A stretch of 6,768 nt of DNA from a bacterium. GTDB taxonomy: Bacteria; UBA9089; CG2-30-40-21. The translations under genes were made by a program, and so were the position numbers. Positions 1-6,223 of the stretch are shown piece after piece (positions within the stretch are counted from its first letter, which is position 1; each line of letters starts with the position of its first letter). The notes beneath the pieces are model-generated. The model saw nothing but the letters and a program-made list of their open reading frames with translations. It had not been told where the DNA came from and did not search any database. Location: positions 1 through 6,768 of the forward strand of contig JAHIZN010000108.1 in assembly GCA_018814245.1 (NCBI GenBank). The letters are read 5' to 3'.

Positions 1-39
1 CGTGAATCGTAATTTTCCATTCGATTGTTAAGCTACTTT
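1..39 (+). repeat. Left terminal repeat, type 1 (39 bp, inverted copy at 6718-6756)
   Basis: Positions 1-39 match the reverse complement of 6718-6756 at 38 of 39 positions, with the single difference at position 23 (G here, A in the other copy). It begins CGTGAATCGTAATTTTCC and ends TTAAGCTACTTT. The copy at the right end continues a further 12 bases outward to 6768, so the true tip here probably lies just outside the window. The core is shared more loosely with 1664-1713 and 6509-6556, the type 2 ends. Confidence 0.85.
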
Positions 40-333
40 CCCCTATGTTTTTGTCCCAGATTCCGATGTTTTTTCAGACACAGAAGGAAAAGGCAAAGGG
101 TGTAAATAATTAGACTGGGTTGTCCTTTGCTCTGCCTGTGCGAGCATACATGCAGATTGTTAATTACCCTATTTAGCTGGTGGGGAGTATTGATCCCTCT
201 GCCTCTCACGACGATAATCCATCACCAACTCATCCGGTTATCCCCAATCAGAACCTGTTTCCATTTCATCAGACAAATACAGTATAAACCGTCACCCCCT
301 TTTAGTCAATTAATATTTATTGTATTTTTTCTT
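40..333. other. Non-coding tail of the IS between terminal repeat and orfB stop
   Basis: No credible gene lies here; the plus-strand ORF that crosses it has no recognisable domain and runs antisense into orfB. The block contains the 13-mer GCAAAGGGTGTAA at 93-105, which recurs at 6606-6618 and, as an inverted 12-base match, at 6649-6660. It can pair weakly with CCTTTGC near 123-129. The 13-mer lies about the same distance from the terminal repeat here as its counterpart does at the right end of the window, so this is shared subterminal sequence of the element family and not host DNA. Confidence 0.6.
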
Positions 334-1255
334 TTAATCCACTTTTTGTTGTTTCGCAGCTCGTTTTTTTCGGGCTTCTATTAACTTTCTATTTCGATCA
401 GCAAAAATCTTTTGTTCGTGTCCCTCCAGCTTATCTTTTGGTACAATATATCCTATGGCACTATGCAACCGTTTTGTATTGTAATATAATACAAATTCTT
501 CTACTATCCGCCGTGCATCTTCTACATTTAAGGGGCAATTGGGACGAATACTTTCGTGTTTTACTGTCTTGTGCCAACGCTCTATTTTCCAGTTACTTTG
601 TAGATAAAATGGAGATGTTCTTACATGTGTCATGCCGCTAATCCGAATATATTCCTTGAAATCTTTGGCTATAAATTGTGGACCATTGTCCGAAATAACC
701 CGTGGCCGAGCATCAGGATATTTCTCTTTAGCTCGCTCCATGATGATCTCAATCTCTCCTTCCTTCATACTTTCGCGGATTTCTTAGGTGCACAATATAC
801 CTGCTGTATCCATCCAGTATGGCACATAAGTAATAAAATGTACCGCAGATATTTATATATGATACATCAATATGCCAATGTTCATGGGATCTTAAGGGTT
901 GAATAAAACCAGTGCCTTTTTTACTGCATTTACGATCCCATTTACGCATAACCTTTGCATCAAATAAAACTCGATATACACTTGACGGACTAACCGCAAC
1001 AATATCTTCATCCAGCATCATAAAGGTCAGCCTTCGATAACCTTCATCAGGATGAAACACATGGAAATCAAGGATAGCCTTCTTTTCCCATTCCTCTAAC
1101 CAGTTATTTCGTGGAATCAAGCAATTATGTTCATTTACCTTCCCATATCGCTTTTTCCATTCGTTGAATTTCGCTGCTGAAATGCCAAGCCAATCTACAA
1201 ATTGATGTACTGTTATGTCTGCTTTTACAGACCAGAAATTAACAAAATCTACCAC
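334..1255 (-). pseudogene. IS3-family transposase OrfB (DDE integrase), internally frameshifted
   Basis: This is the catalytic half of an IS3 transposase, which cuts and joins element ends. From the GTG at 1255, residues about 50-105 form the HTH_21-like region (HPDEGYRRLTFMM, VSPSSVYRVL), followed by the rve/DDE core. The first Asp is D130 in HWHIDVSYI, the second is in ISDNGPQF, and the Glu is in KIERWH, with exactly 35 residues between the last two (DD35E). The frame breaks within 784-787: after SRYIVH, four bases stand where three are expected, and the rest continues in another frame from about 783 to the TAA at 334. SPFYLQSNWKIE also has L and W where I would expect P and G in this conserved motif, which suggests real decay. 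The open frame extends upstream of 1255 into orfA, consistent with expression as an OrfAB fusion. A sequencing error cannot be excluded. Confidence 0.88.
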
Positions 1256-1290
1256 ACTATCTCGTATATCAAGGGTAACCCAAATCTCAT

Positions 1291-1602
1291 TCAGCTTTCC
1301 CCAAGACTTTTTTTTAATGCAATATGTTCTTCCATAAGTTCAGAAAGTACCTCGTTTTTGCGTACCAGCTTGTTCTCCAGTTCTGCAACTTTTTTCATTA
1401 TTAAAACGCTTGGTTTATCCTTTTTATCCTCAAAAACAGACGCAGCATTCTCAAAGAATTTCTGTTGCCATCGATAAAAAATGGTTGGATGAACACTATG
1501 TTCATCACATAGATCTGATACTGCCTTCTTCTCTACAAAATGCTGCTTCAAAATACCTACTTTTTCCTGTGCCGTAAATTTCTTTCTCTTCTTTTCACCC
1601 AT
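1291..1602 (-). CDS. IS3-family transposase OrfA (HTH DNA-binding subunit)
   Basis: A protein of 103 aa. Residues about 5-50 are a helix-turn-helix of the HTH_Tnp_1 type (KKFTAQEKVGILKQHF, then VSDLCDEHSVHPTIFYRWQ), which binds the element ends. Residues about 65-98 look like a leucine-zipper coiled coil (VAELENKLVRKNEVLSELM), which in this family mediates OrfA/OrfAB multimerisation. I chose the ATG at 1602 over the upstream start at 1647 because GGAGGG lies at 1607-1612, at the usual spacing; the extra 15 N-terminal residues are not family-like. The 3' end carries an A8 run (1308-1315) just before the stop, which is the expected place for programmed -1 slippage into orfB. The reading frame itself looks intact. 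Confidence 0.88.
   Translation of the reverse strand: MGEKKRKKFTAQEKVGILKQHFVEKKAVSDLCDEHSVHPTIFYRWQQKFFENAASVFEDKKDKPSVLIMKKVAELENKLVRKNEVLSELMEEHIALKKSLGES
1308..1315 (-). promoter_or_regulatory. Programmed -1 ribosomal frameshift site (A8 run) between orfA and orfB
   Basis: On the minus strand the orfA codons read TTA AAA AAA AGT. The heptamer A AAA AAA lets two lysyl-tRNAs slip back one base, giving AAG TCT TGG and entering the orfB frame, which is open from here through 1255. Slippage on A-rich heptamers to make OrfAB is the known IS3-family mechanism. The orfA stop follows at 1291-1293. I did not identify a stimulatory pseudoknot. Confidence 0.75.
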
Positions 1603-1654
1603 AATATCCCTCCAATTAGATAAGACTATAAGTACCGAATCTCGCACGATTCTA

Positions 1655-1683
1655 ATTATACACTATAGCTTAACTAAATAGAA
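1655..1683 (-). promoter_or_regulatory. Possible transposase promoter inside the IS end
   Basis: A perfect TATAAT lies at 1655-1660 on the minus strand, about 53 bases upstream of the orfA ATG. At 17-bp spacing the -35 position is TTCTAT (1678-1683), a poor match. It lies partly inside the terminal repeat, as IS3 promoters often do. The -10 is good and the -35 is weak. Confidence 0.35.
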
Positions 1684-1713
1684 GAAAATTACGATTCCGT
1701 CTGAAGCAGCACA
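1664..1713 (-). repeat. Right terminal repeat of the IS, type 2
   Basis: Read on the minus strand it starts TGTGCTGCTTCAGACGG and runs through TAATTTTCTTC to TTAAGCTA. The first 33 bases match 6509-6541 at 31 of 33 positions. It shares GAAAATTACGATTC and a CAGCAC tip with the type 1 end at the far right. It lies about 110 bp upstream of orfA, where the upstream IS end is expected. Confidence 0.7.
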
Positions 1714-1775
1714 CTATCACCATCATCTCACCTAAACGCCGACAAACCACTCGCACCCAAAAAAGCAGGAGCAAA

Positions 1776-1805
1776 TAATCGCGATTACCTACCGCACTCC
1801 ATATT
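1776..1805. repeat. Palindrome and left copy of the 17-bp direct repeat bracketing the MNT/HEPN cassette
   Basis: TAATCGCGATTA at 1776-1787 is a perfect 12-bp palindrome. It runs directly into CTACCGCACTCCATATT (1789-1805), which recurs as CTACCACACTCCATATT at 2594-2610 (16 of 17). The right copy has a hairpin, GTGGTA-AAC-TACCAC, at 2586-2600. The left copy looks like a decayed version of the same palindromic unit. Otherwise 1714-1812 is non-coding and holds nothing else I can name. Confidence 0.6.
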
Positions 1806-1812
1806 TATTATT

Positions 1813-2211
1813 TTAAAAATCCTCTTTTTTGATTAACTCCTCAATTTTAATTACAAACTTTTGCACTTCATCAACCCATGGTTGAACTTCAGCGATATCA
1901 AAACGAATCAGGTCAGCATAATCCCCTTTTTGCCGAGTATCGAATAATCTATCATAAAGGTGCCCTGATTTTACATCTATAGTGCCAGGTTTTACAAAAT
2001 ACTGATGAAAAAATCCTCTTACACCACTATGTTTAGAAGAAGAAATTCCCTTTGTGAATAATAAAGCACTAACTGCATAGAAACAGGCATAATAAAGTCG
2101 ATTAACAGTAGTGTTTGTGTATCCTTTTTCAAGAAGAATTAAAGCCTCGTCAATAGATTCTTTTGCTCGCTCTAATCGGTATAGAATTAAAGTCTTTATT
2201 TCTTCTTTCAT
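1813..2211 (-). CDS. HEPN-domain protein of an MNT/HEPN toxin-antitoxin-type pair
   Basis: A 132-aa all-helical protein of the HEPN family (PF05168-like), the partner that in characterised MNT/HEPN pairs acts as an RNase toxin. Seen directly: an N-terminal helix (YRLERAKESIDEALILLEKG, residues 11-30), the family block NRLYYACFYAVSALL (37-51), SKHSGVRGFFHQYFVK (59-74), and RLFDTRQKGDYADL (88-101). The strict R-x4-6-H motif of active HEPN RNases is not visible: R65 and H69 are separated by three residues, and R93 is followed by QKGDY with no His. Activity is therefore uncertain. Its ATG (2209-2211) overlaps the stop of the nucleotidyltransferase gene in ATGA, indicating translational coupling. 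It could instead be one of the non-toxic HEPN accessory proteins. Family assignment is firm; function is inferred. Confidence 0.82.
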   Translation of the reverse strand: MKEEIKTLILYRLERAKESIDEALILLEKGYTNTTVNRLYYACFYAVSALLFTKGISSSKHSGVRGFFHQYFVKPGTIDVKSGHLYDRLFDTRQKGDYADLIRFDIAEVQPWVDEVQKFVIKIEELIKKEDF

Positions 2212-2552
2212 AAAACCACTCCATCTTTTTCAACATTTTGATGAAAAGGCATGGCTTGATACAAAGGTGTATTCCATTGATTTATATTATAAACATTAAC
2301 AGTAACAACACATCCTTCTTCAAGTTCTATAGGAAATAATTGTTGTCTGAAAATGTCTTCTTTTTTAAGGTTAACATTATCATCACTCAGGACAAGGAGG
2401 TCATAATCAGAATCAATAGAATATTTACCTGTTGCTCTTGAGCCATAAAGAATCACTTTAGCTGATGGTTCAATCTTTCTTATAGCTTCCACGCACTGTC
2501 TCAATAATTTTTTTTTCTTCTCCGATTCTCCCCATTCTTCAAATTCTCTCAT
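2208..2552 (-). CDS. MNT-type minimal nucleotidyltransferase, putative antitoxin partner of HEPN
   Basis: A 114-aa protein with the pol-beta-type nucleotidyltransferase signature YGSRATGKYSIDSDYDLLVL: G37-S38-R39 and the metal-binding D49-x-D51. In known MNT/HEPN modules this enzyme neutralises the HEPN RNase, in studied cases by adding AMP to it. The third acidic residue, usual on a later strand, is not obvious; the corresponding stretch reads CVVTVNVYN. I chose the ATG at 2552 because AGAGG lies 7 bases upstream. The GTG at 2600 sits inside a palindromic repeat and lacks a better ribosome site. It is the first gene of a two-gene operon. A promoter at 2897-2926 points toward it across a leader of roughly 340 nt. 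Confidence 0.85.
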   Translation of the reverse strand: MREFEEWGESEKKKKLLRQCVEAIRKIEPSAKVILYGSRATGKYSIDSDYDLLVLSDDNVNLKKEDIFRQQLFPIELEEGCVVTVNVYNINQWNTPLYQAMPFHQNVEKDGVVL

Positions 2553-2585
2553 TTTATACCTCTTTTGTTTTACACCTCGAAAGCG

Positions 2586-2610
2586 GTGGTAAACTACCAC
2601 ACTCCATATT
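2586..2610. repeat. Palindrome and right copy of the 17-bp direct repeat
   Basis: GTGGTA-AAC-TACCAC (2586-2600) is a perfect 6-bp-stem hairpin overlapping CTACCACACTCCATATT (2594-2610), the partner of 1789-1805. The unit resembles short REP-like palindromes that occur in many copies in some genomes; copy number cannot be seen here. It is next to the start of the 439-bp block at 2611. Confidence 0.6.
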
Positions 2611-2751
2611 ATAAGCGTTCAGCCGTCAGTAAAGACCATGAAATTAAGGCAAAAGGAAGCTTTTATGTCTTCACCCTGTGCCAGATGTGTTACCTCCTTT
2701 TTGTACCATAATGCCTGAGTAATATCTTACGCTCTCTTGTAAGGCTAACGA

Positions 2752-2785
2752 TAAAAATAACCTGCTCCTTGTCAGGTTCATTTTT
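2752..2785. terminator. Hairpin with T-tracts on both sides, possible bidirectional terminator or attenuator
   Basis: AACCTG (2759-2764) pairs with CAGGTT (2773-2778) around an 8-base loop. On the plus strand it is followed by CATTTTTCT; on the minus strand by ATTTTTAT. The stem is short (6 bp, three G-C pairs), so strength is doubtful. It could end leftward transcripts from the permease, or act in the leader of the nucleotidyltransferase mRNA. Confidence 0.4.
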
Positions 2786-2896
2786 CTGGTTAGGCAATTG
2801 CTTTACTCAGCTGTCTTTTTCTTTTCTTCCGACTTACCGAACTATTGTAAATTCAATATTCAAAGTTTGCACCTTACTCTTTCTTATCTAATGAAT

Positions 2897-2926
2897 ATTA
2901 TACCTTATAAAAACCACTCAAGTCAA
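2897..2926 (-). promoter_or_regulatory. Sigma70-like promoter reading left toward the MNT/HEPN cassette
   Basis: On the minus strand TTGACT (2921-2926) and a perfect TATAAT (2897-2902) are separated by 18 bp. This is the best promoter match in the window. Transcription would start near 2890 and run about 340 nt, through the hairpins at 2726-2778, before reaching the ATG at 2552. Confidence 0.6.
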
Positions 2927-3052
2927 GTAAAAAATTAAAATGTTTGGAGGAATTCATTAGAAAACATGGGATGTGTCCCTTTGTATCCATCTATTTCGAT
3001 TCTTTTCCGGTTCTGGCTGAGGGCTGATACCAGATACCTGAACGCTTATGTT

Positions 3053-3865
3053 TTATCTCTTCACCAAAAGTTTTTTTGCCGCTGTAACTATCACCAGTAC
3101 TAACCCAAAACTGCAAACAATCGAAGCACCGGTAGAAAAGTCAAAAACGCAGGAGGCATACAATCCTATAATGCTTGCCAATATGCCAATTATCCAGCCG
3201 ATTATCAGCCGTTTCCCAAAGCCGTTAGCTAAGAGTATCGAGACTACTGCTGGAATGATTAGATAGGAAAAAATCAATAGCACGACTACTATGCGGACAG
3301 AGACTGTAACTATCAAACCAAAGGTAAGGTAAAAAAGGAAGTCCCATAGCCTTATCGAAATTCCCCCCTTGCAGGTAGAATCTGAAGAAAAGGAGACCAA
3401 TAGAAATCGCTCGCGGTAGAGTAGATGGAACAAGCCAACTACGAGTGAGAGAATAAATATAAGCAGGACATCCTTTGGTGTAGCAAAAAGTATGCCTCCA
3501 ACCAGCATCTCCTTGATATGCTCTGCGCCTTCAGGGACATAATTTAGAACCAGAATAGCCGCCGCCGTAGAAACTACATAGACAATGCCAATAATCGCTT
3601 CTTGAGGCACTCGAGCCTGCTTGGTTTTTGTCATGGTAAATATAACTGCCCCAAGCAGGGCAAAACCAACCGCAAATAGATATACTTGAGGTTGATTCAA
3701 GTCTATACCCAAAAGCAAGGCACAGGCACCACCTAAGGCTATCATCTGAGCTAAAGCAATATCAACAAATATCACCCCTCTTTGGACTACATGAAGCCCA
3801 AAATAGGTGTATATCCCAGTAAGGATAAGACAGATTAAAAACGGCAATATCATTAATTCAAACAT
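3053..3865 (-). CDS. ABC-3-family metal transporter permease (ZnuB/TroC/MntB-like)
   Basis: A 270-aa integral inner-membrane protein with about eight or nine hydrophobic segments (for example residues 4-24, 36-55, 60-78, 89-109, 132-150, 176-215, 220-240 and 245-263). It matches the ABC-3 permease family (PF00950), which moves Zn2+, Mn2+ or Fe2+ delivered by a periplasmic binding protein. Family-like stretches include FVDIALAQMIALGG near the N-terminus, STAAAILVLNYVPEGAEHIKEMLVG in the middle (residues 99-123, quoted in part) and VVLLIFSYLIIPAVVSILL (194-212), the region expected to face the ATPase. The length is normal. GAGGAGGT at 3871-3878 supports the ATG at 3865. It belongs with the binding-protein gene to its right, but an ATPase gene is missing between or beside them. 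Metal specificity cannot be read from the sequence. Confidence 0.9.
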   Translation of the reverse strand: MFELMILPFLICLILTGIYTYFGLHVVQRGVIFVDIALAQMIALGGACALLLGIDLNQPQVYLFAVGFALLGAVIFTMTKTKQARVPQEAIIGIVYVVSTAAAILVLNYVPEGAEHIKEMLVGGILFATPKDVLLIFILSLVVGLFHLLYRERFLLVSFSSDSTCKGGISIRLWDFLFYLTFGLIVTVSVRIVVVLLIFSYLIIPAVVSILLANGFGKRLIIGWIIGILASIIGLYASCVFDFSTGASIVCSFGLVLVIVTAAKKLLVKR

Positions 3866-4076
3866 TTTTTACCTCCTCTATGCTTTTAAGTGCGAATTAA
3901 TGGGTTGGTCATCGTTTGTAATAACCGCATTTATGCGGTTACTTGCCTTAAATTCACAAAGCTAAAGTGGGTTACTACGAACAAATTCCCACCAATCACT
4001 AATCCCATTACAGTGCAAAGGCTTGCCTTCGCTTTATTTGAAAGCACCGGCAAGCCACTGCACCCCAAATTACCGG
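3866..4076. repeat. Palindrome-rich spacer between binding protein and permease
   Basis: This 211-bp gap holds no ATPase remnant that I can recognise. TAACCGCAT-TT-ATGCGGTTA (3922-3941) is a perfect 9-bp-stem hairpin. A larger nested hairpin spans 4011-4060: CAGTG/CACTG outside, GGCTTGCC (4020-4027) with GGCAAGCC (4049-4056), and GCTTT/AAAGC (4031-4045) within. There is no T-tract, so neither is a standard rho-independent terminator. The nested form suggests inserted dispersed repeats, or mRNA structure that separates the two genes. Confidence 0.55.
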
Positions 4077-5000
4077 TTATTCAGCTAAAGCCTTGACTAA
4101 CTGGTTGATGTTGTATTCAAACAACTCCAGATATGTCCTGACTTCTTTTACTCCACCAACCGATGTAGGAAATATCAGCACCTTTGCCCCGGTCTTTTTT
4201 GCCACCATTTCACAACCTTTTAATGGAAAATAAGGCTCTACTAAAATGACCTTTACCTTCTTTTCCTTCATGAGATTGATGAGTGAAGCAAGATAGGCTG
4301 GAGAGGGTGGAATACCAGGTTTTGGCTCAACATGTCCAACAACATTCAATCCAAACCTCATGGCAAGGTATGGACAGGAGTTGTGATAGGTGACAATATT
4401 ACTTCCCTTAAATTTTTCCATCTCTCTATCCCAGATAACCATCCTTTCCTCAAGTTTCTTGAGATATTCATCCCGATTATGCTTGAAATATTCACCCTCT
4501 TTGGGTGCTATTCGACACAGCCCCTCAAGGATATTTTTAGTTATGGGTATCGCATTGGTTGGGTCTGTTTGATAGTGTGGATTGCCGTAAAGGTGAATAT
4601 CACCCATACTGGCATCAATCTTCCCCTTGGGCACCTCTAATCGCTCAATACCAACTGAGGCATCAACATACCCTTTAGCCCCATACCTAATCGATGGGTT
4701 TCTGGCAGCATCAATCAAGCCATCCACCCACATATCGAGGTCCATACCCACCTTAACTACAAGGTTTGCCGCCTTTAGCTTTATGACCATACTCGGCTTT
4801 GGTTCTACAGAATGCATATCCTGAACACCACTGCAAAGACTAACCACCTCAACCTTATCACTACCAACTACCTTAACCATATCCGCTAAATCACTGCTTG
4901 TGGTTACAACCCGTATCTTTTCTGCAGAACAGATACTACCAAACAAAAGTATCCCCAGACAGGCTGCTATCATCAGATTACCTTTTTTTTGTTGAAACAT
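4077..5000 (-). CDS. Periplasmic metal-binding protein of an ABC transporter (ZnuA/TroA family)
   Basis: A 307-aa solute-binding protein (PF01297 family, cluster A-I) that captures Zn2+ or Mn2+ in the periplasm and hands it to the permease. The N-terminus (residues 1-26) is a Sec signal: KK, then a hydrophobic core LMIAACLGILLFG, with cleavage likely after ICSA. Candidate metal ligands are H63 (DMHSVEPKPS), H142 (GNPHYQTDP), H206 (TYHNSCP) and an acidic residue in VEPYF (E255). There is no long His-rich loop of the kind seen in many ZnuA proteins, so zinc versus manganese is open. AGGAGGT upstream supports the ATG at 5000. The gene starts 18 bases after the outer-membrane protein gene ends, so the two are almost certainly co-transcribed. 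Its own stop is at 4077. Confidence 0.92.
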   Translation of the reverse strand: MFQQKKGNLMIAACLGILLFGSICSAEKIRVVTTSSDLADMVKVVGSDKVEVVSLCSGVQDMHSVEPKPSMVIKLKAANLVVKVGMDLDMWVDGLIDAARNPSIRYGAKGYVDASVGIERLEVPKGKIDASMGDIHLYGNPHYQTDPTNAIPITKNILEGLCRIAPKEGEYFKHNRDEYLKKLEERMVIWDREMEKFKGSNIVTYHNSCPYLAMRFGLNVVGHVEPKPGIPPSPAYLASLINLMKEKKVKVILVEPYFPLKGCEMVAKKTGAKVLIFPTSVGGVKEVRTYLELFEYNINQLVKALAE

Positions 5001-5018
5001 CTTTTGTACCTCCTTAGT

Positions 5019-6183
5019 TTATTGAAATGGATGGCTGTGCGGTCCTATGCCAAAGCACATTTGAAGATATGCCTCATCCTTTTTTTCGTGGCTGTTGTGT
5101 TTATACTGGGCTCTGAGTGCAGTCGTCTCGGTCAGGCTTCGGGTGATAATAATAGATGTTGAGGATTCACCCCCGGACTCATTAACCGGTGGACAGGCAC
5201 TCTCGGCATAGTCATACCTTAACCCCGCATCCCAGTATTTATTAAACTTGTAGTTGAGAAGGCCGTAAAAGCCATCTCTTTTTAATGTGCCGGGAGGGAC
5301 TTCCCTTTTCAGATGCAGCCATTCGCTCTGAAAAATCAAGCGGCTGTGGGCGGAAGGCCAAAGATTGTAAGTCACATCCACCCCATAAACCTTTGCCCTG
5401 TCCAGATGCTCCTGGTAATGAGCACCCTTCCCCTTTGCGCAACTCATTCCTACTTCCAACTCAGATTTATCGGTAAGTGGAAAAGAGAGCCATAATCTGC
5501 TGGTATAGACCTCATCCCTTAACCCAAATTCTTTATGTTCATGCTCCTCATGAATAGCTACGGTTACGGTACCACCATTTACATCGACCACTTGGGTTGT
5601 TTCCGGCTCTTCCTCTTCCTCATGATGATGCCCCTCTATTCGCCATGTGCCCATATCAAGCTGGGCAAAAAAGGGCAAAGGTAGGATATAGCTCAGATTG
5701 CCCCCTTCACCTACCAGTCCGTGGTCGCCGAAGAAATTGGTAATAACCTGCGGCTGGTCAATATATGACCTGTGATGCTGGTGCACCTTGTTTACCAAAA
5801 TTAATATGCGGTTTACCAATTTGCAGGCTTAAACCTCCAATAACCTGCAAAAAGCTGACATAGGCTTCACAAATCTCCGGTTCCACATGGTCGCCATGCC
5901 GATGCATAGCCAGAAAGACATCTGCTCGCATTTCAGGATAAATATATCCTTGAAAAGCCAACTCTATCTCTCTGATATGTATCGTGTTACGGTCTTTATT
6001 TTCTTTATCTCCGGTTATCAACCCCATTATATCACCGGTAACACTAATATCCGGTAAATTACTTGGCACACCACGCAGTCCCTGTGGAGCGGCAGGAGTT
6101 GTCATCTCCTCAGTTTCCTGAGCAAACCCCTGAGTGCCAGAGAGCAGAAAAAGGCACAATAATCCTCTTAGATACCTTTTCAT
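5019..6183 (-). pseudogene. Outer-membrane beta-barrel protein, probably metal-linked, split by a frameshift
   Basis: Two overlapping frames form one protein of about 388 aa. The first begins at the ATG at 6183 (GGAG 10 bases upstream) with signal MKRYLRGLLCLFLLSGTQGFA, quoted less its last residue: cleavage is after GFA. It then has alternating barrel-type strands (IREIELAFQGYIYPEMRADV) and reaches IGKPHINFGK before stopping at 5758. The second resumes in another frame with HQHHRSYIDQPQVITNFFGD and runs to the TAA at 5019. The switch lies within about 5781-5795. The later half has amphipathic strands and an acidic/His loop (GHHHEEEEEPE, then HEEHEHKE), plausible for binding divalent metal at the surface. 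The family is often found beside zinc transporters, and here the gene is 18 bp upstream of the ZnuA-like gene. I infer a zinc-related porin or receptor; no TonB plug domain is visible. The frameshift may be decay or sequencing error. Confidence 0.75.
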
Positions 6184-6223
6184 TTCTAAATATCTCCAAT
6201 TTGATATTATTTTTTTTAACACC

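Larger units (their letters stand above)
1..1713 (-). mobile_element. IS3-family insertion sequence, left flank, nearly complete
   Basis: The element contains orfA, a frameshift site and orfB of an IS3-family transposase, read right to left. Its two ends carry related terminal repeats in inverted orientation: 1-39 (left) and 1664-1713 (right). They share the core TAATTTTC and the TTAAGCTA block. The right tip reads inward as TGTGCTGCTTCAGACGG, so TG...CA ends fit the family. The left tip is probably cut off by about a dozen bases, because the matching end at the right of the window continues to 6768. At about 1.73 kb it is long for IS3 elements, because orfB is followed by a 333-bp non-coding tail. 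I did not find a secure target-site duplication. OrfB is frameshifted, so this copy is probably not autonomous. Confidence 0.7.
2611..3049. repeat. 439-bp non-coding block bounded by 12-bp inverted repeats (MITE-like)
   Basis: ATAAGCGTTCAG at 2611-2622 is the exact reverse complement of CTGAACGCTTAT at 3038-3049. The right end abuts the permease stop codon (3053-3055) and the left end abuts the 17-bp repeat. I find no convincing gene inside, on either strand. It contains a leftward promoter (2897-2926), hairpins at 2726-2743 and 2759-2778, and GGGA-TGTG-TCCC near 2969. The compact shape with short terminal inverted repeats suggests a small non-autonomous element, but the inverted repeat is short and could be an independent dispersed repeat. 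Confidence 0.45.

Noticed and set aside
127..906. Plus-strand open frames across the left IS
   Set aside because: They are antisense to orfB or lie in the non-coding tail, with no domains and no ribosome sites.
2611..2900. Riboswitch upstream of the MNT/HEPN cassette
   Set aside because: Hairpins are present, but I could not match any known riboswitch core.
3890..4096. 68-aa plus-strand ORF between binding protein and permease
   Set aside because: It crosses two hairpins and has no protein-like features; better explained as repeat DNA.
4332..4824. Plus-strand open frames opposite the ZnuA-like gene
   Set aside because: Shadows of a clear minus-strand gene with signal peptide and metal ligands.
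4977..5000. Lipoprotein signal on the ZnuA-like protein
   Set aside because: The Cys near residue 24 is preceded by SI, not by a small residue, so the lipobox is poor; Sec cleavage after ICSA is preferred.
5242..5495. Open frames on both strands inside the outer-membrane protein gene
   Set aside because: Alternative frames of the second half of the barrel; no independent support.
5781..5795. Programmed frameshift in the outer-membrane protein gene
   Set aside because: No slippery heptamer or obvious stimulatory structure; mutation or sequencing error is simpler.
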